A DNA stretch of 32,132 nt from a virus. Where the stretch lies: IMG/VR virus record IMGVR_UViG_3300034012_000356, positions 1-32,132 of that record; one strand, written 5' to 3'. This document shows, piece after piece, positions 5,790 through 13,097 of this stretch; position 1 is the first letter of the stretch; the number at the start of each line of letters is the position of its first letter. A program made the position numbers and the translations under genes. Below the pieces are notes generated by a model, which had not been told where the DNA came from, searched no databases, and saw nothing but the letters and a program-made list of their open reading frames with translations.

Positions 5790-6211
5790 GCGAACACCCA
5801 CAGTTTGAAGCAGTCAAGGTTGGGATCAAGCAGGACAACAGCGGTTACATCCTGACCCTGCGCATACACCCAGACGACCTGGACGAGCGGATCATGCGGG
5901 ACTTTGTAGGCGCACGGTACATGACCGTGATGGTCAGGCTGAACGAAGAAGATCGGCCTATGAACCGTGAGCAGGAGTTGGCAAGGGACATGGTGCGCAT
6001 TTCTGGAATGCTGTGCCGGGATCCAGGGTTCTGGCAGTTCTTGCAGGAGTCCAACCAGATTATTGAGAGATCAGAGAAGGAGGCAACATCATGGTTGAAA
6101 ACGTATCTGAAGGTAGAAAGCCGCGCCGACATTTCAAAAAGTCAGCAGGCGGTGGAAAAGATGCTGGGGATCAAACAGGAGTTCGTGTCGTGGAAAAATC
6201 GAGCAGACTGA
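5786..6211 (+). CDS. Conserved phage protein, 141 aa, TTG start
   Basis: The start codon is TTG 5786, overlapping the previous stop as TTGA, with GGAGG properly spaced upstream; no better ATG exists near it. The N-terminal part resembles a recurrent phage family in which a beta-rich segment around LTLRIHPDDLDERI is followed by GARYMTVMVRLNEEDRP. The second half is helical (QELARDMVRISGMLCRD, FWQFLQESNQIIERSEKEA) and ends in VSWKNRAD. Members tend to sit beside nucleases in phage early regions; function unknown. Its last 121 nt overlap the next gene in another frame. Confidence 0.7.
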   Translation: MSEHPQFEAVKVGIKQDNSGYILTLRIHPDDLDERIMRDFVGARYMTVMVRLNEEDRPMNREQELARDMVRISGMLCRDPGFWQFLQESNQIIERSEKEATSWLKTYLKVESRADISKSQQAVEKMLGIKQEFVSWKNRAD

Positions 6212-6480
6212 TTCCGTACTCCGTCTATCTGTCGGAGGAGGTTCACACTGCGCTGAAGGAGAAGGCTCGTAACAGACAGGCCAGCAAGGTCGTGCGCGAT
6301 GCCATCACCATGATCCTCGAAGGCAGCGATCAGTTCTCGTCTGGCTACAAGCAGGGACTGCGTGATGCTATGGACATCATTCACAAGGATGACCTAGCTA
6401 GTACCGTGGCTGTTCATGACCGCAAGATCGCAGATCATTTGATCGACCAGATTGAGGGACTGATTGATGAACAGAGATGA
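6091..6480 (+). CDS. Ribbon-helix-helix DNA-binding protein, 129 aa
   Basis: Residues about 37-77 (SSRLIPYSVYLSEEVHTALK, then KARNRQASKVVRDAI) read as an Arc/MetJ-type ribbon-helix-helix: a strand pairing as a dimer, then two helices. The first 36 residues are strongly basic (GRKPRRHFKKSAGGGK). A helical C-terminal tail follows (GYKQGLRDAMDIIHKDDLAS). ATG 6091 has a strong AAGGAGG seven bases upstream. A GTG at 6190 with AGGAG upstream would avoid most of the overlap with the preceding gene, so two starts are possible. It is the second DNA-binding regulator candidate in the rightward unit. Confidence 0.7.
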   Translation: MVENVSEGRKPRRHFKKSAGGGKDAGDQTGVRVVEKSSRLIPYSVYLSEEVHTALKEKARNRQASKVVRDAITMILEGSDQFSSGYKQGLRDAMDIIHKDDLASTVAVHDRKIADHLIDQIEGLIDEQR

Positions 6481-6712
6481 CATCATCCGCATGGCGCGGG
6501 AGGCTGGCGGCGATGACTGGGGAATATTCCGTGACTTCATGCCAGAGATTGAACGCTTCGCCAAGCTAGTCGCAGCAGCAGAGCACAAAGCAATACTTGA
6601 AACAGTGAATGAACTAACAGGCGCTGAACAATATCGCAACGCTATGTTTTCTGATGGCTACGACTACGCGCTGGGGCATGTAAAGGAATTCATTGAAGGC
6701 CGTGCGCCATGA
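6467..6712 (+). CDS. Small conserved phage protein, 81 aa
   Basis: ATG 6467 (14-nt overlap with the previous gene) gives MNRDDIIRMAREAGGDDWGI and later ERFAKLVAAAEHKAILETVN. This is the common arrangement of a family of small phage proteins in which an MAREAG helix is followed by LERFAxLVAAAE. GAGGGAC upstream supports the start. The C-terminal part (SDGYDYALGHVKEFIEG) is helical. The biochemical role of the family is unknown; its members usually occur among early or DNA-metabolism genes. Confidence 0.7.
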   Translation: MNRDDIIRMAREAGGDDWGIFRDFMPEIERFAKLVAAAEHKAILETVNELTGAEQYRNAMFSDGYDYALGHVKEFIEGRAP

Positions 6713-6728
6713 CGAAAGAAAAGAATAT

Positions 6729-7361
6729 ATGAGTTACATCATTGCAAGCCTACCGCCAATTAAGTGCTTCGTTCGCAAGGAGTTCCTGTACAACTTTACG
6801 AAGGGGCATGGCGAACTGGAGCCAGCGATCTGGGTGAGCATCAAAGCACTGCGGGGACAGGTATTCCGTATTGAGTCGCTGCTACCTAACTACGGGGCCT
6901 TGTACGACAAGCTACCAATCCACGCCTATGTTTGGTCAGAGGATCATGGCGACCTGCCTATTGATACCTTGCAGCTATGGGATTGCATGGGCTATCGCTT
7001 CACCGTGGTGGAGAAGATCGGCTTACGCAATCTAGGTGTGAAATTCTTGGGTAAAGACAAGCAGTGGCATTTCGGGCGGTACATGTTTACGGTGGACTTC
7101 TGTGCCGATGGCATGGACGTAGACACCGGCTTTACCGAACAAGCCGAGGAACACAAATCTTTTAACTTTATCCAGCTAGACAACGGACAGTTTGCTACAC
7201 AACCGAACAACCGATGCCTTTGGTATGACCAGAGCTTGATTACCTCTGAAACAAAGTTCCCCGACTTTCAGGCGGCGCAGAAGTTTTGGACGGTGGATGG
7301 AACTCGCAAGTGGTCAGCAGGGGATGATTGGTTTTATAGCATTGAGGAAAAGAACGCATGA
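6729..7361 (+). CDS. Conserved hypothetical protein, 210 aa, upstream of glycan cassette
   Basis: The start is taken at ATG 6729 (MSYIIASLPPIKCFVRKEFL), 16 nt after the preceding stop; a TTG at 6693 with AAAGGA upstream is an alternative. The product is rich in aromatic residues and short strands (HAYVWSEDHGDLPIDTLQLW, FGRYMFTVDFCADGMDVDTG) with no recognisable enzyme motif, signal peptide or membrane segment. I believe similar proteins occur in other environmental phages but cannot name a domain. It ends by a 4-nt overlap with the first glycosyltransferase, suggesting translation coupling with the cassette. Confidence 0.65.
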   Translation: MSYIIASLPPIKCFVRKEFLYNFTKGHGELEPAIWVSIKALRGQVFRIESLLPNYGALYDKLPIHAYVWSEDHGDLPIDTLQLWDCMGYRFTVVEKIGLRNLGVKFLGKDKQWHFGRYMFTVDFCADGMDVDTGFTEQAEEHKSFNFIQLDNGQFATQPNNRCLWYDQSLITSETKFPDFQAAQKFWTVDGTRKWSAGDDWFYSIEEKNA

Positions 7362-8128
7362 TCGACGGCAAGCCCACCATCATGATTGGCACGCCTGCTT
7401 ACGGCGGTGCCATGTTCATGGAATACGTAGACAGTATGCTGCGCAACGTCAGCTTCCTTGAGAGCAAGGGCATCAAGACACGCTGGCAATTCATGAACAA
7501 AGAGGCGCTGATCACTCGCGCCCGCAACGAGATCGCTCGGTATTTCTTGGATGAAACCCAAGACGATTACCTGATGTTTGTTGACGCCGATATCTGGTTC
7601 CCGACAGACGGAATCTACAAGCTACTCCAGCACAACAAGGAAATAGTGTGCGGTATCTATCCCAAGAAGTTTATGTTTTGGGATCGCATCCGGCAGGCAG
7701 CGTTGCGGGGGGAGCAGGACATCGACAAGTTCGGCTGCTCGTATGTACTCAACGCCGTGGACGATCAGGGTGATCCAGACAAAGTACCGCTGGGGCCAGA
7801 CGGCCTGGTAGAAGTTATGCACGGCGGCACAGGGTTCATGATGATCCACAGAAGCGTGTTCAAGGCGCTGCGATTCAAGGTGCCCACCTACCGCACCAGC
7901 CTGATCACGAACCCAGCGAACGGCCAGTTCCTTGCGCCGCTCACCCGCGAGTTCTTCGGCACCAGCATTACAGAGCTAGGACTGCTGTTGTCAGAGGACT
8001 ATCACTTCTGTGAGCTGTGGAAAAAAGAGAGTGGCAGAATATACGCCGATCCCACTATCGAGTTACGCCACGTAGGACAGCATGTCTTCGCGGGTGATCT
8101 CATGCGGGCTGGAAGAAATAACACTTAG
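7358..8128 (+). CDS. GT-A fold glycosyltransferase-like protein (paralogue 1)
   Basis: The 256-residue product is a GT2-like enzyme without membrane segments. It shows an N-terminal nucleotide-binding strand (TIMIGTPAYGGAMF), ITRARNEIARYFL (52-64), the metal-binding DAD (76-78, in MFVDADIWF), CGIYPKK (98-104), GGTGFMMI (156-163) as the acceptor-side loop, and LSEDYHFC near the C-terminus with an acidic catalytic-base candidate. The same series of blocks occurs in the product of 10243-11007, so the two are paralogues. The start overlaps the previous gene by ATGA with GAGG upstream. Donor and acceptor sugars cannot be read from sequence. It is the first gene of the glycan cassette. Confidence 0.8.
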   Translation: MIDGKPTIMIGTPAYGGAMFMEYVDSMLRNVSFLESKGIKTRWQFMNKEALITRARNEIARYFLDETQDDYLMFVDADIWFPTDGIYKLLQHNKEIVCGIYPKKFMFWDRIRQAALRGEQDIDKFGCSYVLNAVDDQGDPDKVPLGPDGLVEVMHGGTGFMMIHRSVFKALRFKVPTYRTSLITNPANGQFLAPLTREFFGTSITELGLLLSEDYHFCELWKKESGRIYADPTIELRHVGQHVFAGDLMRAGRNNT

Positions 8129-8136
8129 GAGGAAAC

Positions 8137-8379
8137 ATGTTACGAGATGGACAGTTCATCAAGGAACCGCCGCCAAAGATCGGCAGCCACTATGTGCCGC
8201 AGTTCTATCAGACGGTGCAGGAAAGAAGCGGAGCGATAGAAAGCGAGAACAAATGGGAAGCGTTCTACCGCAAGAACATCTCTTCGTTTGACGTTGGCGC
8301 AATCATGATTCTGATGTACGTGGGACTCGCCCTCGTCGTTGCCGTCCTGCGCGAGTTGTTTCACCTGTTGTTTGGATGA
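8137..8379 (+). CDS. Small membrane protein, 80 aa
   Basis: An excellent site (TAGGAGGAAAC) precedes ATG 8137. The N-terminal 50 residues are soluble and mixed-charge (GSHYVPQFYQTVQERSGAIE). Residues about 53-79 form one transmembrane helix (VGAIMILMYVGLALVVAVLR) with a short FHLLFG end. The predicted topology is a single-pass inner-membrane protein with a cytoplasmic N-terminal region. No family is recognised. It sits between two glycosyltransferases and could tether them, which is inference only. Confidence 0.7.
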   Translation: MLRDGQFIKEPPPKIGSHYVPQFYQTVQERSGAIESENKWEAFYRKNISSFDVGAIMILMYVGLALVVAVLRELFHLLFG

Positions 8380-8576
8380 GCCGAAGGTTATTTCAGATGG
8401 CAAACGAAGCCGCAGAGGGTGAAGACCTGATCTACGCGCCGGACGCTGCCGCTATGGCGTGGATGCGGAAGTTTTCGAAGATGGTCACGCTGACAGAACG
8501 GGAACGCTGCGCCGCGCTTTGTGAGGATTTGGGATACACGCAGGCCGCAGAAGCAATCAGAAGGGGAGAAGAATGA
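8376..8576 (+). CDS. Small helical phage protein, 66 aa
   Basis: ATG 8376 overlaps the previous stop by ATGA, and the last codons overlap the following fucosyltransferase start the same way. The protein is helical, with LTERERCAALCEDLGYTQAA in its second half, the same ERERxAxxC pattern as the 68-aa product at 2316-2522. Such proteins are frequent in phages and lack a known role. Two copies of the pattern within one window suggest a shared small-protein family. Confidence 0.65.
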   Translation: MSRRLFQMANEAAEGEDLIYAPDAAAMAWMRKFSKMVTLTERERCAALCEDLGYTQAAEAIRRGEE

Positions 8577-9523
8577 AGGTAGGCATCCATAACCATTATG
8601 AGTTCATCACCCGCGACGGATACCTATTCAAGGACGAGAACAGTGACGTAGGCCACAACCTGCTGCGTCCGTGGATGGAGCTGCACAACATGTGCAAGCT
8701 AACCGGTATCCACCTGTACACGCTTGACCAGGTGGATCCACGAGAACTGGACTTCGTAATCTACATGGACCGCCCGCGTGTCGAGCCGGACATCGGCAAC
8801 GCCCGCAAAGCACTGGTGCTGTACGAGCCGCCAGCCATCCTGCCGGACAACTGGGATCCCGCCTACCATGACCAGTTCTCCCAAGTGCTGACATGGAACG
8901 ACGAGCTTGCAGGCAAGGACATCTACGAGAAGCACAACTTCACCGTGGACTGGGAAGCCCGGCAACGTTGCCACATGACGGAGGAAGATTTCCGCGCCCG
9001 CAAGTTGCTGACCATCATCCAGTCAGCCAAGAACATGCAGTTCTCCGGCAGCCTGTACACCAAGCGGATCGAAGCCATCCTCTGGTTCCAGCAGAACGAC
9101 ATGTTCCAGTTCGACCTGCATGGCTACGGGTGGAATATTAAAAACTTCCACTGCTACAAGGGCAAGACAGAGAACAAGCTGAAGACGTACAGCAACTACC
9201 GGTTCGCCCTGACGTTCGAGAATTGCGACAACGCCGTCGGCTATATCAGCGAGAAGATCCTAGATGCCTTCATGGCAGGCATCGTGCCGGTGTACTGGGG
9301 TGCGCCCAACGTCACCGACCACATCCCGCCCGAGTGCTTCATCGACATGCGGCATTTTGATGGCTGGCAAGATTTACACGGCTACCTCACCAGCATGGAC
9401 TACGCCCGCTACGCCGAATACCTTGAGGCCATTGACTCATTCATCCTGTCAGACAAGGCTAATCAATTTAGCAACGAGCATGAAGTCAAACAACTGTACC
9501 GACTGATAGAGAGGAACCGATGA
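8573..9523 (+). CDS. GT10-family alpha-1,3/1,4-fucosyltransferase
   Basis: The C-terminal half holds the GT10 donor-binding signature: YRFALTFENC (209-218), GYISEKILDAFMAGIVPVYW (223-242), GAPN (243-246) and IPPECFID (251-258), matching the FEN-(x)-YxTEKl-A-xxxGxVPVxxG..N pattern that binds GDP-fucose. The N-terminal half is a divergent acceptor domain ending in FSGSLYTKR, the equivalent of the family's hinge region. At 316 residues it is a compact soluble enzyme with no membrane anchor. GGGGAG precedes ATG 8573, and ATGA overlaps link it to both neighbours. It should transfer L-fucose or a GDP-linked analogue to a glycan. No GDP-fucose synthesis genes are visible, so the donor would come from the host or from elsewhere in the genome. 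Confidence 0.88.
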   Translation: MKVGIHNHYEFITRDGYLFKDENSDVGHNLLRPWMELHNMCKLTGIHLYTLDQVDPRELDFVIYMDRPRVEPDIGNARKALVLYEPPAILPDNWDPAYHDQFSQVLTWNDELAGKDIYEKHNFTVDWEARQRCHMTEEDFRARKLLTIIQSAKNMQFSGSLYTKRIEAILWFQQNDMFQFDLHGYGWNIKNFHCYKGKTENKLKTYSNYRFALTFENCDNAVGYISEKILDAFMAGIVPVYWGAPNVTDHIPPECFIDMRHFDGWQDLHGYLTSMDYARYAEYLEAIDSFILSDKANQFSNEHEVKQLYRLIERNR

Positions 9524-10233
9524 ACATCGCCGTAGTCACCAGCACACGAGGCCGCGAGACGATCCGGCAGGCTATAGACAGCGTGAAGGCGCAAACCATA
9601 AAGGCTAGGCATTATGTCTTCGCACACGGTAAAGATTGTTGGGACGCTACGACGACAGCTACAGCGGGCAGTGACGTTGATGTTGTTTATCTTCCAGTTG
9701 CCAACGGGGGTGGGGGTTATGCTATGGCTCCTGTTTACGCTGCTGCTCCTTATTTGGTCGGTGAAGACCTGATCTTCTACCTCGACGACGACAACTTCTA
9801 CGACCCTGACCATATCGAATCCATCGTCAACCTGATGGAGCAGCATGAACTTGGCTGGGCGTACAGCCTGCGCAAGATCGTGGACAACGACGGCAACCCA
9901 GTCTGCGAGGACAACTGCGAGTCTCTCGGCTGCCACCGGAACTCACACGGGCATTACTTGGTGGACAACTCATGTTACGCCGTGCGTACAGAACACGCCC
10001 GCCAGCACAGCCATGCGTGGTACGTACCCATCGTATCTGACCGCTCGTTTCAAGCTGCGCTGATGCAGGCCAAGATCAAGTGCGGCACTACCGGCAAACA
10101 CAGCGTTAGCTACCGCCTGTCTAGCGACGGCAGCGGCGGCATGACCAAAGAGAAATTCCTCGGCAACAACGAGTGGATGGCACAGCATCGTCCGGGCTTT
10201 GAATGGACAAAAAAGCAGATCTTTAACTTCTAG
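9520..10233 (+). CDS. GT2-like glycosyltransferase
   Basis: The product begins MNIAVVTSTRGRETIRQAID, the nucleotide-binding start of family-2 glycosyltransferases, and has the metal-binding DDD at 89-91 (IFYLDDDNFYDPDH). An acceptor loop region follows with several Cys and His (VCEDNCESLGCHRNSHGHYL), which may bind metal. At 237 residues it is short for GT2 and has no membrane segment. The start overlaps the GT10 gene by ATGA, with GAGAGGAAC upstream. It is probably the third sugar-adding enzyme of the cassette, with unknown donor and acceptor. Confidence 0.8.
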   Translation: MNIAVVTSTRGRETIRQAIDSVKAQTIKARHYVFAHGKDCWDATTTATAGSDVDVVYLPVANGGGGYAMAPVYAAAPYLVGEDLIFYLDDDNFYDPDHIESIVNLMEQHELGWAYSLRKIVDNDGNPVCEDNCESLGCHRNSHGHYLVDNSCYAVRTEHARQHSHAWYVPIVSDRSFQAALMQAKIKCGTTGKHSVSYRLSSDGSGGMTKEKFLGNNEWMAQHRPGFEWTKKQIFNF

Positions 10234-10242
10234 GAGAATGGA

Positions 10243-11007
10243 ATGGCAAAACTTTTTGTGGCGACCCCGATGTACGGCGGCCAGTGCTTTGGCTACTTTG
10301 CACAGTCAATCATGACCTTGCAGAACATGCTGCGTGAGAACCGCGTAGACATGGCGTGCAGCTTTCTGTTCAACGAGTCGCTCATTCAACGCGCCCGCAA
10401 CGCGCTGGTCCATGGCTTCCTGAAGACAGACTTCACGCACATGATGTTCATCGATGCGGACATCCACTTCGATCCCAAAGACGTGCTGCCCATGCTGCTG
10501 TCCGACAAGCCGATCATCTGCGGCATCTATCCCAAGAAGGAAATCAACTGGTCGAACGTCCATGCAGCCGCGCTGGCAGGCGTACCTCCACAGGATCTGC
10601 GTAAGTACAGCGGTTCGTTCGTGGTCAATCTGGTCAACTACCAGAACGAGCAGCGCGTAGAACTGGACAAGCCGGTAGAGATTTGGAACGGCGGCACGGG
10701 CTTCATGATGATCAAGCGCGAGGTCTTCGAGCAGCTCAAGGAACACGTGCCCACCTATGTCAACGACACCAACGATCTTGGCGGCAACATGGGTAATGAC
10801 CGTATCCATGAGTTCTTTGCTACCAGCATCGAGCCGCTGGGCGAGCGCCTGTTGTCCGAGGACTACCACTTCTGCAAGATCTGGCGCGACCATTGTGGCG
10901 GCACAGTCTGGGCAGCACCCTGGGCGCAGCTTGCACACATCGGCACCCACAAGTTCGACGGCATCTTGACAGAGAAGCCACAGGCTCCTAAACCACAAGA
11001 GGTGTAA
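10243..11007 (+). CDS. GT-A fold glycosyltransferase-like protein (paralogue 2)
   Basis: Paralogue of the 7358-8128 product, with the same ordered blocks: TPMYGGQCF at the start, IQRARNALVHGFL (48-60), DAD (71-73, in MMFIDADIHF), CGIYPKK, GGTGFMMI and LSEDYHFC near the end. Differences concentrate between the blocks, suggesting different acceptors or donors. AGGAG lies six bases before ATG 10243; another in-frame-independent ATG at 10238 is too close to the site. The C-terminus has a Pro/Lys tail (EKPQAPKPQEV). The stop is immediately followed by the RfbH-like start. Confidence 0.8.
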   Translation: MAKLFVATPMYGGQCFGYFAQSIMTLQNMLRENRVDMACSFLFNESLIQRARNALVHGFLKTDFTHMMFIDADIHFDPKDVLPMLLSDKPIICGIYPKKEINWSNVHAAALAGVPPQDLRKYSGSFVVNLVNYQNEQRVELDKPVEIWNGGTGFMMIKREVFEQLKEHVPTYVNDTNDLGGNMGNDRIHEFFATSIEPLGERLLSEDYHFCKIWRDHCGGTVWAAPWAQLAHIGTHKFDGILTEKPQAPKPQEV

Positions 11008-12246
11008 ATGTTTACAGCCGGACAGACTTATATCCCTGCCTCCGGGCAGGTGGTAGGCGACCGCGAGAAGGAGCTGATGCACGAAGCTGTCGACCGTGGC
11101 TGGTTGACGGCAGGCGCATTCAACCGGCAACTGGAAGAAGGGCTGACCAAGTTCTTAGGCTGCAAGGCCGTGAGGACTACCAGCTCTGGCAGCTCTGCCA
11201 ACCTGCTGGCCTTCTCTGCCCTGACCAGCCCGTCGCTGGGCAAGCGGGCAATCCAGAGGGGCGATGAGGTAATCAGCGTTGCCTGCGGCTTTCCCACCAC
11301 CATCGCGCCGATCATCCAGTTCGGTGCGGTGCCGGTGTTCTTGGATGTCAACAGCACCCTGAACATCGACACCCGTGCGCTGGAGCAAGCCATCACCAGC
11401 AAGACCAAAGCCATCATGATTGCGCACACGCTAGGCAATCCGTTCAACGTGGATGCCATCATGGATGTGGCAGACAGGTACGGTCTGTGGGTTATCGAGG
11501 ACTGCTGCGACGCGCTAGGTGCCCGCTGGCGTCATCAGAACGTCGGCACGTTCGGTGATCTCGCCACCCTGTCTTTCTTCCCGGCGCACCACATCACCAC
11601 GGGCGAAGGCGGGGCGGTCATCATCAACAACACCAAGCTGTCCCGACTGGTCGAGTCCTTCCGCGACTGGGGCAGGGACTGCTGGTGCGAACCAGGTAAG
11701 AACAACACCTGCAAGCGCCGGTTCGATCAACAGTTTGGCGAACTGCCCTACGGCTACGATCACAAGTATGTCTACACCCATCTGGGCTACAACCTGCGGA
11801 TCACCGAGATGCAGGCGGCTTGCGGCGTGGCACAGCTTGAGAAGCTGCACCAGTTCATCTCTGCCCGTAAGAGCAACTATGGGTTCCTGCGTGAGCGACT
11901 CGATACCTATGAGGAGTTCTGGCTGCCCACAGTCTACGCAGATGCGTCGCCTAGCTGGTTCGGCTTTCCCATCACGGTATCGCCGACCGCCAAGTTCACC
12001 CGAGATGCGCTGACCCAGTTCCTTGAGAGCCGTCAGATCGGATGCCGCCTGCTGTTTGCTGGCAACGCTACCAAGCAGCCGTTCTTAAAGGGTCAAAACT
12101 ACCGCGTCCACGGCACGCTAGAGAACACGGACTACGTGATGAACAACACGTTCTGGCTGGGCGTACAGCCTGCGCTGACAGAGGAGATGCTGACCTATGT
12201 CTGCGACACCATCGACACCTTTTTCAAGGATCAAGCATGGACATAG
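11008..12246 (+). CDS. rfbH: RfbH/E1-type CDP-4-keto-6-deoxyglucose 3-dehydrase
   Basis: A 412-residue DegT/DnrJ/EryC1-fold enzyme of the special RfbH (AscC/E1) branch. The usual PLP-binding Lys is replaced by His in SFFPAHHITTGEGG (His194/His195), so PMP acts as a dehydrating cofactor instead of a transaminase cofactor. The [2Fe-2S] ligands are complete: Cys167, Cys225, Cys227 and Cys235 give exactly C-x57-C-x1-C-x7-C, and the block FRDWGRDCWCEPGKNNTC is diagnostic. The enzyme removes the 3-hydroxyl of CDP-6-deoxy-4-keto-hexose in 3,6-dideoxyhexose synthesis. Its reductase partner (E3/RfbI) is not seen. The start follows the previous stop directly, with GAGGTG upstream. The distal end overlaps the transketolase subunit start by 10 nt. 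Confidence 0.93.
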   Translation: MFTAGQTYIPASGQVVGDREKELMHEAVDRGWLTAGAFNRQLEEGLTKFLGCKAVRTTSSGSSANLLAFSALTSPSLGKRAIQRGDEVISVACGFPTTIAPIIQFGAVPVFLDVNSTLNIDTRALEQAITSKTKAIMIAHTLGNPFNVDAIMDVADRYGLWVIEDCCDALGARWRHQNVGTFGDLATLSFFPAHHITTGEGGAVIINNTKLSRLVESFRDWGRDCWCEPGKNNTCKRRFDQQFGELPYGYDHKYVYTHLGYNLRITEMQAACGVAQLEKLHQFISARKSNYGFLRERLDTYEEFWLPTVYADASPSWFGFPITVSPTAKFTRDALTQFLESRQIGCRLLFAGNATKQPFLKGQNYRVHGTLENTDYVMNNTFWLGVQPALTEEMLTYVCDTIDTFFKDQAWT

Positions 12247-13097
12247 CCAAGGGCGCACAAGCAGTGTTGTCTGATGAAGACTGGTATGAAACTCAGTTGC
12301 TGACGCGAGAACGAGTGGAGGCGCTTGCCAGACACATTCGGATGGATAGTCTCAAGATGGTTCACCGGGCGAAGGCCAGCCATATCGGCAGCGCTTTATC
12401 CTGCGCTGACATCCTAGCCGTCTTGTACCACGGCTTCATGAAGGTCAGGGGAGATAAGCGTAGCCGGTTCATCATGTCGAAAGGACACGCCACTGTAGCG
12501 CTCTACGCAGCGTTGAAGCACTCTGGCTACGACCTTGACCTTGAGACTTACGGGCAGGATGGTTCTGACTTGATGCACCACGCAAGCCACAAGGTGCCGG
12601 GTGTCGAATTTTCGACAGGCAGCTTGGGACATGGCCTACCGTACGGCGTCGGTTTGGCACTAGCATCCAAGCGCAAGCGGGAGAACTGGCCGGTGCGTGT
12701 GCTCGTATCTGACGGAGAGTTACAGGAAGGCAGCAACTGGGAGGCTATCCAGTTTGCTGCTCATCACAAGCTATCCAATCTGACCATGATCGTGGACTAC
12801 AACAATTTGCAAAGCATCACCACGGTTGAAGAGACGCTGGACATCGGCCCGCTTGCCAGCAAGTTGCAGACGTTTGGTTGGAAGGTTAAGGTCATCGATG
12901 GACACAATCACCAGCAGATCTTCCGGGCGATGGTGCAACTGTTTCCATCCAAGAAGGACGAGCCGCCTGCCGCCTTGATCTGCAAGACCGTCAAAGGCAA
13001 GGGCGTGTCATTCATGGAGAACAAGGTGGAGTGGCATTACAAGTATCCGAACGACGAGCAACTAGCGCAGGCATTAGCGGAGGTGCAAGGTGCGTAA
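12237..13097 (+). CDS. Transketolase N-terminal (TPP-binding) subunit
   Basis: The true start is ATG 12237, which overlaps the RfbH-like gene by 10 nt; the frame is open further upstream but inside that gene. The 286 residues form the PP domain of transketolase: SHIGSALSCADILAVLY (active-site His), MSKGHATVALY (second His), TGSLGHGLPYGVGLAL, and the TPP/metal motif SDGELQEGSNWEA followed by IVDYNNLQ (Asp, Glu and Asn ligands). The canonical GDG is SDG here. It lacks the Pyr and C-terminal domains, which are in the next gene; the two presumably form a heterotetramer as in two-subunit bacterial transketolases. With RfbH beside it, its two-carbon transfer may serve deoxysugar branching rather than the pentose phosphate pathway. 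Confidence 0.92.
   Translation: MDIAKGAQAVLSDEDWYETQLLTRERVEALARHIRMDSLKMVHRAKASHIGSALSCADILAVLYHGFMKVRGDKRSRFIMSKGHATVALYAALKHSGYDLDLETYGQDGSDLMHHASHKVPGVEFSTGSLGHGLPYGVGLALASKRKRENWPVRVLVSDGELQEGSNWEAIQFAAHHKLSNLTMIVDYNNLQSITTVEETLDIGPLASKLQTFGWKVKVIDGHNHQQIFRAMVQLFPSKKDEPPAALICKTVKGKGVSFMENKVEWHYKYPNDEQLAQALAEVQGA

Noticed and set aside
10306-11130. Long minus-strand frame of 274 codons opposite the second DxD glycosyltransferase
   Set aside because: It lies entirely antisense to a gene with clear conserved motifs, has His/Val/Leu composition typical of codon-symmetry artefacts, and lacks a ribosome-binding site.
12042-12236. 65-codon N-terminal extension of the transketolase N subunit
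   Set aside because: It lies within the RfbH-like gene in another frame, and ATG 12237 gives the expected domain start.
11008-12246. Reading the DegT-fold enzyme as an ordinary sugar aminotransferase
   Set aside because: The PLP-binding Lys is replaced by His and the complete iron-sulfur ligand spacing is present, which marks the dehydrase branch.
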